DNA from: JAGRGG01 sp965217265
GTDB taxonomy: Bacteria > Pseudomonadota > Alphaproteobacteria > Geminicoccales > Geminicoccaceae
Length of the DNA: 37,928 nucleotides
Direction of reading: 5' to 3'
Assembly (NCBI GenBank): GCA_965217265.1
Contig: CBDCHP010000005.1
Coordinates: 1 to 37,928, forward strand
Below the pieces are notes generated by a model. The model was not told the origin of the DNA. It worked only from the letters and a program-made list of their open reading frames with translations, and ran no database searches. Positions within the stretch are counted from its first letter, which is position 1, and each line of letters starts with the position of its first letter. This document shows, piece by piece, positions 31,294 through 37,928 of the stretch. The position numbers and the translations under genes are program-made.

Positions 31294-33078
31294 TCACTCC
31301 GCTGCCTGTTGCATCGCCTTCGCCCGGCCGAGCAGCCGGGCCATCGCGTCGCCGAGCGTGCCGGTGGCGTCGGCCACGCGGTCCTTGGCGCGAAACGCGA
31401 CGTGCGCGTCGGGGCGCAGCAGGACGCAGCCGGCGTCCTCGACCTCGCTCAAACGCGCCCAGTCGCCGAAATAGTCCTCGTAGTCGCAGCCCGGCCCGAT
31501 CTGGTACGCCTCGATCTCGGCGCCGGTGCGCCCCGCGACGACGCGCGCGGCCTCGATCCAGCCCTCGCCGCCGATGCCGGTGAGGAGGGCAAAGCGGCCG
31601 CCGCCGGCGAGGTCGAGCGTCGAGAGCCGCGCCTTGCCCTTGAACACCCAGGCGTGCGGCACGCGGGCGCCGGGCCACGTCGTCGCTTGGTGGTAGAGTT
31701 CGCGGCAGCGGGTCCATTCGGGCTCGGGCGTACCGTCCGCGACCACGGCCGTCGAGGCGTAGCGCTGGTTCATCTCGACGCCGTGGCAGTTGAACTCGTA
31801 GGTCTTGGCGGCGATGGCCTCGCGCAGCGCCCGGCGCTGCTCGCGCGCTTGCCCGTTGTCCTCCTTGCGCTCGACCATGTTGGCCTTCATCGCGTCCGGG
31901 TCGTCGGACTCCAAGAGGCCCAGCGTCGCGAAGATCGGACCGAACTCGGTGATCGACCGGTTGGCGCGGGTGACGATCTGCTCGGCGATCGGCGCCCGCT
32001 CGTCCTGGTAGGTTTGCAAGAGCGACGGGTCTGCCGCACCCTTCAAGACCAGCTTGAGCTTCCAGGCGAGGTTGTAGGCGTCCTGGATCGAGGTGTTGGA
32101 GCCGAGGCCGTTGGACGGCGGGTGGCGGTGGATGGCGTCGCCGAGGCAGAACACCCGGCCCTTCATCACCTCCTTGGCGTAGAAATTGTTGACCGTCCAG
32201 GTCGAGACCTGCGTGATGTCGAGCGGCACCGCGTCGTCGCCGATCAGCGCGTGCGCCACGCCCTTGGCGAAGTCGTTCGTGACCTCGGGCGGGCCGTCGT
32301 TGATGTCGTAGCCCCAGACGATCAGCCACTCGTCCCAAGGGCGGATGGCGCGAACGAGGCCCATGCCGATGCCGCCCACGTTCGAGCCCGGCTGCAAGAC
32401 CCAGTAGAGCACCGACGGGCGGTGCGCGACGTAGGGGGTCAAGTCGCCCTTGAAGACGATGTTCATCGAGCCGCCGACGCCCATCTGCCCCTCGGTGGCG
32501 AGGCCCAACTGCTCGGCGACGAGCGAACGGCCGCCGTCGGCGCCGATCAGGTACTTGGCGCGGATGCCGTACTCGTCGCCCGTGAGGCGGTCGCGCACCG
32601 TCGCGGTGACGCCGGCCCCGTCCTGGACCAGCCCGACATACTCGGTCGAGAGCCGCGCCTTGGTGCCCCGCGCGCAGGCCGCCTCGAACAGCAAGGGCTC
32701 CATCATCGTCTGCGGCAAATCGCAGATCTTGGTCGGCGAGGCGAGGTCGTAGTCGGCCTGCCGATGCGGGTGCGTGCCCCAACTGTGGAGCCGGCCCAGC
32801 TCCTCGCCGGCCAGGCTGGTGCAGAACACGTTGTTGCCCATCAATTCCTGCGGCATCGCGTCGGCGCAGGCGCGCTCTTCGAGGCCGAGGTCGCGCAAGA
32901 CCTCCATCGTGCGCTGGTTGGTGATGTGGGCGCGCGGCGTGTTGGCGAGCCAGCGGTACTTGGTCACCAAGACGTTGTCGACGCCGTAGGTCGAGAGGAG
33001 GGCGGCCGCGGCCGAGCCGGCCGGACCGCTGCCGACGATCAGCACGTCGGTCTCGATCTTCACCGTGGCGTTGGTCAT
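31294..33078 (-). CDS. FAD-dependent phenol hydroxylase (TfdB/PheA-like), probable hydroxyquinol-forming
   Basis: A 594-residue single-component flavoprotein monooxygenase. Start ATG at 33078 on the minus strand, with AGGAG just upstream. The FAD Rossmann motif is VGSGPAGSAAAALLS (Gly16, Gly18, Gly21). The DG motif region is YLIGADGGRSLVAEQLG, and the GD motif is VFCLGDAIHRHPPSNGLGSNTSIQDAYNLAWKL. A C-terminal thioredoxin-like domain completes the phenol-hydroxylase architecture. Such enzymes hydroxylate phenols next to the OH using NAD(P)H and O2. Placed between maleylacetate reductase and hydroxyquinol dioxygenase, it most likely hydroxylates resorcinol, hydroquinone or a related dihydroxybenzene to hydroxyquinol. 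The exact phenol cannot be read from sequence. Confidence 0.85.
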   Translation of the reverse strand: MTNATVKIETDVLIVGSGPAGSAAAALLSTYGVDNVLVTKYRWLANTPRAHITNQRTMEVLRDLGLEERACADAMPQELMGNNVFCTSLAGEELGRLHSWGTHPHRQADYDLASPTKICDLPQTMMEPLLFEAACARGTKARLSTEYVGLVQDGAGVTATVRDRLTGDEYGIRAKYLIGADGGRSLVAEQLGLATEGQMGVGGSMNIVFKGDLTPYVAHRPSVLYWVLQPGSNVGGIGMGLVRAIRPWDEWLIVWGYDINDGPPEVTNDFAKGVAHALIGDDAVPLDITQVSTWTVNNFYAKEVMKGRVFCLGDAIHRHPPSNGLGSNTSIQDAYNLAWKLKLVLKGAADPSLLQTYQDERAPIAEQIVTRANRSITEFGPIFATLGLLESDDPDAMKANMVERKEDNGQAREQRRALREAIAAKTYEFNCHGVEMNQRYASTAVVADGTPEPEWTRCRELYHQATTWPGARVPHAWVFKGKARLSTLDLAGGGRFALLTGIGGEGWIEAARVVAGRTGAEIEAYQIGPGCDYEDYFGDWARLSEVEDAGCVLLRPDAHVAFRAKDRVADATGTLGDAMARLLGRAKAMQQAAE

Positions 33079-33115
33079 CGCGTTTCTCCTCGACGCCTTT
33101 TCAGACCCGTCCCGC

Positions 33116-33147
33116 GTGCGGGGCCGGTGGTGCCCGCCGGCCCGCAC
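33116..33147 (-). terminator. Hairpin between maleylacetate reductase and flavoprotein genes
   Basis: Arms 33116-33127 and 33137-33147 form an 11-bp GC stem with one bulged G, in the 131-bp gap between the two genes. It may attenuate transcription inside the operon. No T-run was seen on the minus strand. Confidence 0.45.
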
Positions 33148-33209
33148 CACGATCGGTTTGGACACCGATGAACTTTCATTGTCTGCCTCCCTCGTTGTGG
33201 CGTGTCTTG

Positions 33210-34256
33210 TCAGCCCGTCGGCCTTCGCCCGTGCCAAGCGTCGTCCAACAGCGCCCGGATGCCGCCCCGGTCGATCGGGCGCGGGTTCCAGTAGGGGTTC
33301 TTGGCGGCGAGTTCCGCCGCCCGGTCGAGCCCGGCCTCGGGCATCCCGATGTCCTTCAGGCTCAAGGGCGCTCCGATCCGTCCGGCCAGGTCGTAGAGAG
33401 CCGCCCCCGGCGCCCCGCCCAAGGAGCGCAGCTCCTCGGCCGCCGCCTCGGCGTTGTAGGCCGTCGCGTGCGGCAGGATGACGGCGTGGGTCTCGGCGTG
33501 CGGCAGGTCGAAGGCGCCGCCGAGCGCGTGGCAGAGCTTGTGGTGCAGCGCCATACCGACCGAGCCGAGGGCGGCGCCGCACAGCCAAGCGCCGTAGAGC
33601 GCACCTGAGCGCGCCTCGACGTCGCCCGGATCGTCGACGATCGCCGGCAGCGCCGCACGCAGTGCTCGGATCGCCTCGGTCGCCATCAGGCCGACGATCG
33701 GGTTGCGGTCCTGCGCGTAGAGGGCCTCGACGGCGTGCGCCATCGCGTTCAGCCCGCTCACGGCCGAGAGCTTGGGCGGCAGCGTGAGGGTGAGGTCGAC
33801 GTCGTAGATCACGACCTCGGGCAGCACCGCCCGGTCTTTCAGCGTCGTCTTCGCGCCGCCCTCGGTCTGGCCCAGGATCGGCGTCATCTCGGAGCCGGCG
33901 TAGGTCGTCGGGATCACGACTTGGTCGCTGCCCGCCCTGAGCGCGACCGCCTTGCCGAGCCCCGTGGTCGAGCCGCCGCCGAGCGCCACCGTGCAGGCGG
34001 CACCGCAGGCCTCTAAGGCCGCGACCGCGCGCTTCGAGACCTCGACCGGCGTATGCATCGCGGCCCCGGCGAAAACGCCCGCCGCCTTGGCGCCCAGCCG
34101 CTCGGCGAGGGCCTCGGCCGCGCCTTGCTGTTGCGGGGTCGAGAGGACGAGCGCTTTGTCGTGCCCGAGCCGGTCCAGTTCCTCCTCGACCTTGGCCAGC
34201 GTGCCGCGCCCGAAGACGACGCGGGACGGCAAACCCTCGTAGGTGAACGCGCGCAT
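33210..34256 (-). CDS. Maleylacetate reductase
   Basis: A 348-residue iron-alcohol-dehydrogenase-fold enzyme, first gene of the minus-strand operon; start ATG at 34256. Family signatures are the NAD-binding GGGSTTGLGKA, the maleylacetate-reductase block TTYAGSEMTPILGQTEGGAKTT, and the metal/active-site region HHKLCHALGGAFDLPHAETHAVILPH. It reduces maleylacetate to 3-oxoadipate with NADH, feeding the beta-ketoadipate route. With the dioxygenase and the hydroxylase it completes a hydroxyquinol lower pathway of the resorcinol type. No regulator gene adjoins the operon in this window. Confidence 0.92.
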   Translation of the reverse strand: MRAFTYEGLPSRVVFGRGTLAKVEEELDRLGHDKALVLSTPQQQGAAEALAERLGAKAAGVFAGAAMHTPVEVSKRAVAALEACGAACTVALGGGSTTGLGKAVALRAGSDQVVIPTTYAGSEMTPILGQTEGGAKTTLKDRAVLPEVVIYDVDLTLTLPPKLSAVSGLNAMAHAVEALYAQDRNPIVGLMATEAIRALRAALPAIVDDPGDVEARSGALYGAWLCGAALGSVGMALHHKLCHALGGAFDLPHAETHAVILPHATAYNAEAAAEELRSLGGAPGAALYDLAGRIGAPLSLKDIGMPEAGLDRAAELAAKNPYWNPRPIDRGGIRALLDDAWHGRRPTG

Positions 34257-34790
34257 CAACCGGCCTCCTCCTCGCACCCGAACCCTCGGCGCACGAAATC
34301 CTCGGCCTTCGAGACGTGCCGTCGGAACTGACCCTTAAACCTGTTTCGATTGAACGCTTTGAAAAGGCAATTTGTGATCCTCGACAGGGGATCGTCGAAA
34401 ACCTGCGCCTTTGGGCGGTGGAGGATGCACCTTCCACCGGCCGTGCCCGTCGCGGCAGAAGGAAGCCCCCGTCCTTGCGGCACTCTCGGCGGGGGCTCGA
34501 AAACCTCGCCCGCCGTCCGAACCTCCTGGAGCGCGTGGCGCTGCTCCTCGCCGCAGTGGTGGCTGTTGCGGCGGCGGTGGGGCGCTTTGCCTCGGTCCTG
34601 CTGCTGATGGCCGGGTCGACCCGCTGTCGGGCGCTTCCCCGCCCGCCTCGTCACCGAGCGCGCCTTCGACCGCCGGACCGTGCCGCTGACGGACTGAGCA
34701 GGGACGCGAGACTTTGACTTTTCCGGCTTTGGGACCAAACTCTACTGTTCAAAGCTCCCGTTCACAGGAGACGAGCATGAATGTCAGGTC
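34257..34790. other. Intergenic region, possible gene remnants
   Basis: No intact gene is supported. It must contain the promoter of the minus-strand hydroxyquinol operon. A 7-bp stem (CGGTGGA at 34416-34422, TCCACCG at 34433-34439) is present. An open end at 34632-34697 reads like the C-terminus of a lost protein (RFPARLVTERAFDRRTVPLTD, then TGA), but I cannot place its family. At 34777 a five-codon reading frame overlaps the start of the hydrolase remnant. Confidence 0.5.
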
Positions 34791-35171
34791 ATGATGCGAA
34801 GGCTTCTCTCAACGGTGGCCCTGTGGATGGCGCTGACGACGCCCTTGCATGCCCAGCAAACCATGCAGCCTCCAAACGGCTTCAACGCGTCGAGCTGAAG
34901 GGCAGCGGCGAGATACTGGTCTGCATGCGCGGCGGATCGGGACGCGAAGGACAATGAGGTCAAGTTCGCGACGCCGCTGCCCATGCCGGTGCTCGCGCTG
35001 TCGAGCGGCGAGCTGATGCCGACGCCGTACGTGCCGGAGATGATGAAGCCGTTGGCGGCGGACGTGCGCGGCGGCGCGATCAAGGGGGCTGGCCACTGGC
35101 TGCTTGAGGAGAAGCCGGACGAGATCGCGGGGCGCGTCCTGTCGTTCACCGCCGGGGTCGAAGCCCGATGA
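34791..35171 (+). pseudogene. Alpha/beta-hydrolase remnant
   Basis: The frame opens with a good signal peptide (MRRLLSTVALWMALTTPLHAQQ) and soon hits an in-frame TGA (34893-34895). In another frame the sequence continues VELKGSGEILVCMRGG, the usual first strand and oxyanion region of alpha/beta hydrolases. The original frame then resumes with the C-terminal end: LPMPVLALSSGE, MMKPLAADVRGGAIKGAGHWLLEEKPDEI, holding the catalytic His in GAGHW. At least 100 codons, including the nucleophile elbow, are missing between. A frameshift plus a large deletion explain this. The last 4 bp overlap the next gene, which suggests a former operon. Confidence 0.7.
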
Positions 35172-35737
35172 GCGCCGCACCCCTGCGGCTCGACCGCCGC
35201 CGCCTGCTCGTTGCCGGCGGCGCGGGACTGGCGACGGCCCTGTCGCCCGTTGGCCCGCGGGCGCAGACCGATTCTTCGGCAAAGGAACCCAATGGGTCGT
35301 CCCAAAACGCCCAACCCCGTCTGGTGATGTGGGGGGCGGCCCTGATGGCGCACCCGCTGCAAGAACGCCTTGAAGCGGTCGCGGCCAGCGGCTTCACGCA
35401 CATGACCGTGTTTCCGGCCGACATGAAGCGTTGGCGCTCCGAGGGCCTGACCGACGCGGAGATCACCCGTGCGATCCGGGCTTCGGGCGTGAGGATCGCG
35501 ACCATCGACCCTTACACCGGCTGGGTGCCGGGCTGGTCGCTCGACCGCCGCGTGCCGGGCGAGGGCGCCTTCGACCTCGCACGCACGATCGCCGTGCTGC
35601 GCGGGATGGGTCCGCTCCGCTCGATCGGCCCGGAGACCTTCTCGGCCGAGATGAACGAACTGAGCGCCGCCGAAGCGGTCAGGCGCAACGCCGCCGGGCT
35701 GCACGGTCTGATGCCCGAACTCGAAGGGCTGAAATAG
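35168..35737 (+). CDS. Tat-signal TIM-barrel (sugar phosphate isomerase/epimerase-like), internally shortened
   Basis: A 189-residue frame overlapping the hydrolase remnant as ATGA. The N-terminus is a Tat-like signal (DRRRLLVAGGAGLATALSP). The next part matches the start of xylose-isomerase-like TIM barrels (HPLQERLEAVAASGFTHMTVFPAD, then IATIDPYTGWVPGW). The end matches their last strands (VPGEGAFDLARTIAVLRGMGPLRSIGPETFS). The middle of the barrel, about 100 residues in full-length relatives, is missing between WVPGWS and LDRRVPGEG. The frame is open but the fold cannot be complete, so it is probably non-functional. An in-frame deletion fits the state of its neighbours. Confidence 0.6.
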   Translation: MSAAPLRLDRRRLLVAGGAGLATALSPVGPRAQTDSSAKEPNGSSQNAQPRLVMWGAALMAHPLQERLEAVAASGFTHMTVFPADMKRWRSEGLTDAEITRAIRASGVRIATIDPYTGWVPGWSLDRRVPGEGAFDLARTIAVLRGMGPLRSIGPETFSAEMNELSAAEAVRRNAAGLHGLMPELEGLK

Positions 35738-35878
35738 CCGACCGACAGACGTCGCGGTGGCGCTCGACGGCGTGCTCTTCGTCGTCAACGGTACCGGCGA
35801 TGCGAAAACCAGCGACCGACGGTGGCGATCTTACCGACGCCGACTTAACGATAGAACCAGACGAAAAGGAACACGCCC

Positions 35879-36590
35879 ATGCGATTCTACGCGCCCAAGA
35901 CGCAAGCGATCGTCGGCAACGTCGTCATGCTGCCGCAGGAGGGGTCGGGCTCTGGCGGCACGCACCGGCCGCTGAACGCCTACGCCCTTCTCTTCGACGA
36001 CCACGCGCTCGTTCGACGCGCCCTATTCCTGGGCGCTGGGCGGCATCCGCGACCTCGTCCAACAGGGCAAGCCGCCGCGGGCGCTGGTCCTCTCGCACCG
36101 CAACACGGCGGGCTCGGGCGACGCCTTCGAGGCGATCCAGTCGGAGTTCGACGTCCCCGTCCTGCTTCACCCGGCCGACCAGGACCACAGCGAAGCCAAG
36201 GGGGCGGGTGTTCCCTTCGACGACCCGATGGACGACGCGCTCCTGCGGGCGGACGGGATCGAGGTTATCCATATACCCGGGCATACTGCGGGCTCGGTCA
36301 TGCTCTACCTCGCCGGGCACGGCGGCGTGCTCCTCGCGGGCGACAGCGCGGTGGCGCTGGGGCCGGAGCAGGCGGCCGAGCCGCCGCGGCTGGAGCGGCC
36401 GAAGATGGCGCCCGACGCCGACGCCGCCTTTCGCGACGCCTGGGTCGAGCTGGTGAAGCGCCTGCCGCTCGCGGCCGTGCTGCCGCTGCACGGGCAAGCC
36501 TACCTGCGCGACGACCTCGGCGACGCCGCGTTCGAGGCGGCGCTCGCCAACATCTGGGAAGGGGCGCCGATGGACCCGTTTGGCGGCTGA
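35879..36590 (+). pseudogene. Metallo-beta-lactamase-fold hydrolase with one frameshift
   Basis: ATG 35879 follows AAAAGGAA. The first 44 or so codons (VGNVVMLPQEGSGSGGTHRPLNAYALLFDDHAL) are in one frame. At about 36010-36013 one base appears to be missing, and the protein continues in the next frame (FDAPYSWALGGIRDLVQQGKPPRALVLSH) to the stop at 36590. The second part holds the third metal His in HIPGHTAGS, the AGDSA Asp block and a final LPLHGQ His. The usual HxHxDH motif is not intact (SHRNTAGSGD). Real mutation or a sequencing error are both possible. Confidence 0.65.
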
Positions 36591-36654
36591 GGCGAACGAT
36601 TTTGGATGAGGCTTTCGACCCATCACGCTTCATGAACCAGCGAAGGAAACGCGC

Positions 36655-37928
36655 GTGAAATCCCTCACCGCCCGCTGCGGCCTCGCCCATCCGGCGCCCG
36701 CCGCCGACGCGGACGACTGGCCGTCCTACAACCGTACGCCCGCGGGCGACCGCTTCGCGCCGCAGGACGACGTCACCCCGGACAACGTCGCCGACCTCGT
36801 CGAGGTGTGCCGCTACGACCTCGGCCGCCAGACCTCGTTCCAGGCCGGGCCGATCGTGGTCGACGGCACGATCTACGTCACCACCGACTTCGACACGGTC
36901 GCCCTCGACGCTTTTGACTGCTCAGAAATCTGGCGCACGACCGAGGACTGCGAGCCGGCGGGCCCGCTCAACGTCAACCGCGGTGCCGCGCTGCTGGACG
37001 GGGCTCGTCTTCGCCGGCAACGCGGGCGGCGACAACAAGGGCGTGAAGGGCCGCATGTACGCGCTCAACGCCAAGAGCGGCGAGATCGTCTGGGAGCAGT
37101 ACCTCGTGCCCCGCTCGGCCGACGACCCCTCGCGCGGGCCGGCGGCGCTTGAACCCCCCGTCGACTTGGCCGCGACCTGGGGCAACGAGGCGGGCGTGCC
37201 GATCACCGGCGGCGCCAGTTGGACGGCCTACGCGCTCGATCCGGCGACGGGCCTGCTCTACGTCCCCGGCGGCAACCCGGCGCCGGACTTCATCCCAAAG
37301 CTTCGCCCCGGCAGCAACGAGTTCGCCGGCTCGATGGTGGCGCTCGACGCCAAGACCGGCGCCTATAAGACGCGCTACTCGATGGTGCCCGACGACTTCC
37401 ACGAGGGACGTCTCGGCCGCACCCGCGCTGTTCACCTCGAAGGGCGGCAAGCGGCTGATGGCCTCGGCGATCAAGGACGGCTATCTGCGCCTGCACGACC
37501 GCGACACCGGCGAGGAGACGGCCAAGCGGGCGATCACCACGATCGAGAACGCGAAAGCACCCCTGACGCCGGAGGGCACGCGCTTTTGCCCCGGCACGCA
37601 GGGCGGGGCGGAGTGGAACGGTTCGGCCTACGCGCCGACCACGAACCTCGTCTACGCCGGCGCGGTCGATTGGTGCACCACGGTGCGCACCATGCCCGAG
37701 GCCGAGGCGGTGTCGGTCAGCAGCGGTCAGCCCTGGTCGGGCATGGACGATCCCCAGAACGTCTTCGGCAAGTTCGACGACCCCTCGACGTGGAAGGGCT
37801 GGGTGACGGCGATCGACGCGGACACAGGGAAGGAAGCGTGGCGGTTCGAGACGCCCGCCCCGATCCTGTCCGGCATCACGCCGACGGCGGGCGGCGTGGT
37901 CTTCGCCGGCGACATGGCGGGCACCCTG
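36655..37928 (+). pseudogene. PQQ-dependent dehydrogenase, two frameshifts, cut by the window end
   Basis: A GTG start at 36655 follows AAGGAAA. The signal peptide seems to have lost its hydrophobic core (MKSLTARCGLAHPAPAADADDW). The eight-bladed PQQ propeller then begins (WPSYNRTPAGDRFAPQDDVTPDNVADL). One extra G in the run 37000-37003 shifts the frame; the sequence goes on as LVFAGNAGGDNKGVKGRMYALNAKSGEIVWE to about 37400. A second shift near 37402-37408 leads to DVSAAPALFTSKGG and GYLRLHDRDTGEE, continuing open to the window end (GWVTAIDADTGKEAWRFETP). Such enzymes oxidise alcohols in the periplasm. The shifts may be real or sequencing errors; the damaged signal peptide supports decay. Confidence 0.7.

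Noticed and set aside
35757..35878. Small coding frame between the TIM-barrel and metallo-beta-lactamase-fold genes
   Set aside because: Only the first 16 codons or so look protein-like (VALDGVLFVVNGTGDA); the rest is Arg-rich. Possibly another remnant, not supportable as a gene.

Overview
The window is very GC-rich DNA with densely packed genes, and looks like the chromosome of an alphaproteobacterium. Pointers to that are a complete N-methylglutamate (NMG) pathway, an HWE/HisKA_2-type histidine kinase, two short-form Crp/Fnr regulators and a hydroxyquinol pathway. I cannot name the genus; a Rhodospirillales-like soil or surface organism is a guess. No tRNA, rRNA, CRISPR array, insertion sequence or phage gene was recognised.

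Region 1 (1-11927, + strand) is for methylated amines. It opens with the end of a 2Fe-2S reductase and a haem-dependent N-demethylase (dimethylamine monooxygenase type), then a Gdx/SugE-type SMR exporter. The tetrameric N-methylglutamate dehydrogenase mgdABCD follows (sarcosine-oxidase-like, order B-D-A-G), then an XRE-cupin regulator, the N-methylglutamate synthase mgsABC and the gamma-glutamylmethylamide synthetase gmaS. Together they would convert dimethylamine to methylamine, methylamine to gamma-glutamylmethylamide, that to N-methylglutamate, and that to glutamate plus a one-carbon unit on tetrahydrofolate.

Region 2 (about 12300-30280, + strand) is the most interesting part. Between two related Crp/Fnr regulators lie an aromatic/HisC-like aminotransferase, TyrA, a Gly-rich NPF-repeat protein, a giant ScyD/ScyE-like beta-propeller fused to a degenerate SGNH hydrolase and a DUF4114-like domain, a ScyA-like ThDP enzyme, a ScyC-like double-SRPBCC protein, and trpD-trpC-trpB-trpA. 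This is the gene set of the cyanobacterial sunscreen scytonemin (scyA, scyC, scyD/E, tyrA, trp genes) in a proteobacterial setting, without scyB. The aminotransferase could supply indole-3-pyruvate instead. A histidine kinase follows the second Crp regulator.

Region 3 (30353-34256, - strand) is a hydroxyquinol operon: maleylacetate reductase, flavin phenol hydroxylase, and hydroxyquinol 1,2-dioxygenase.

Region 4 (34257-37928) looks decayed: an alpha/beta-hydrolase remnant, an internally shortened TIM-barrel protein, a frameshifted metallo-beta-lactamase-fold gene, and a PQQ dehydrogenase with two frameshifts that runs off the window.
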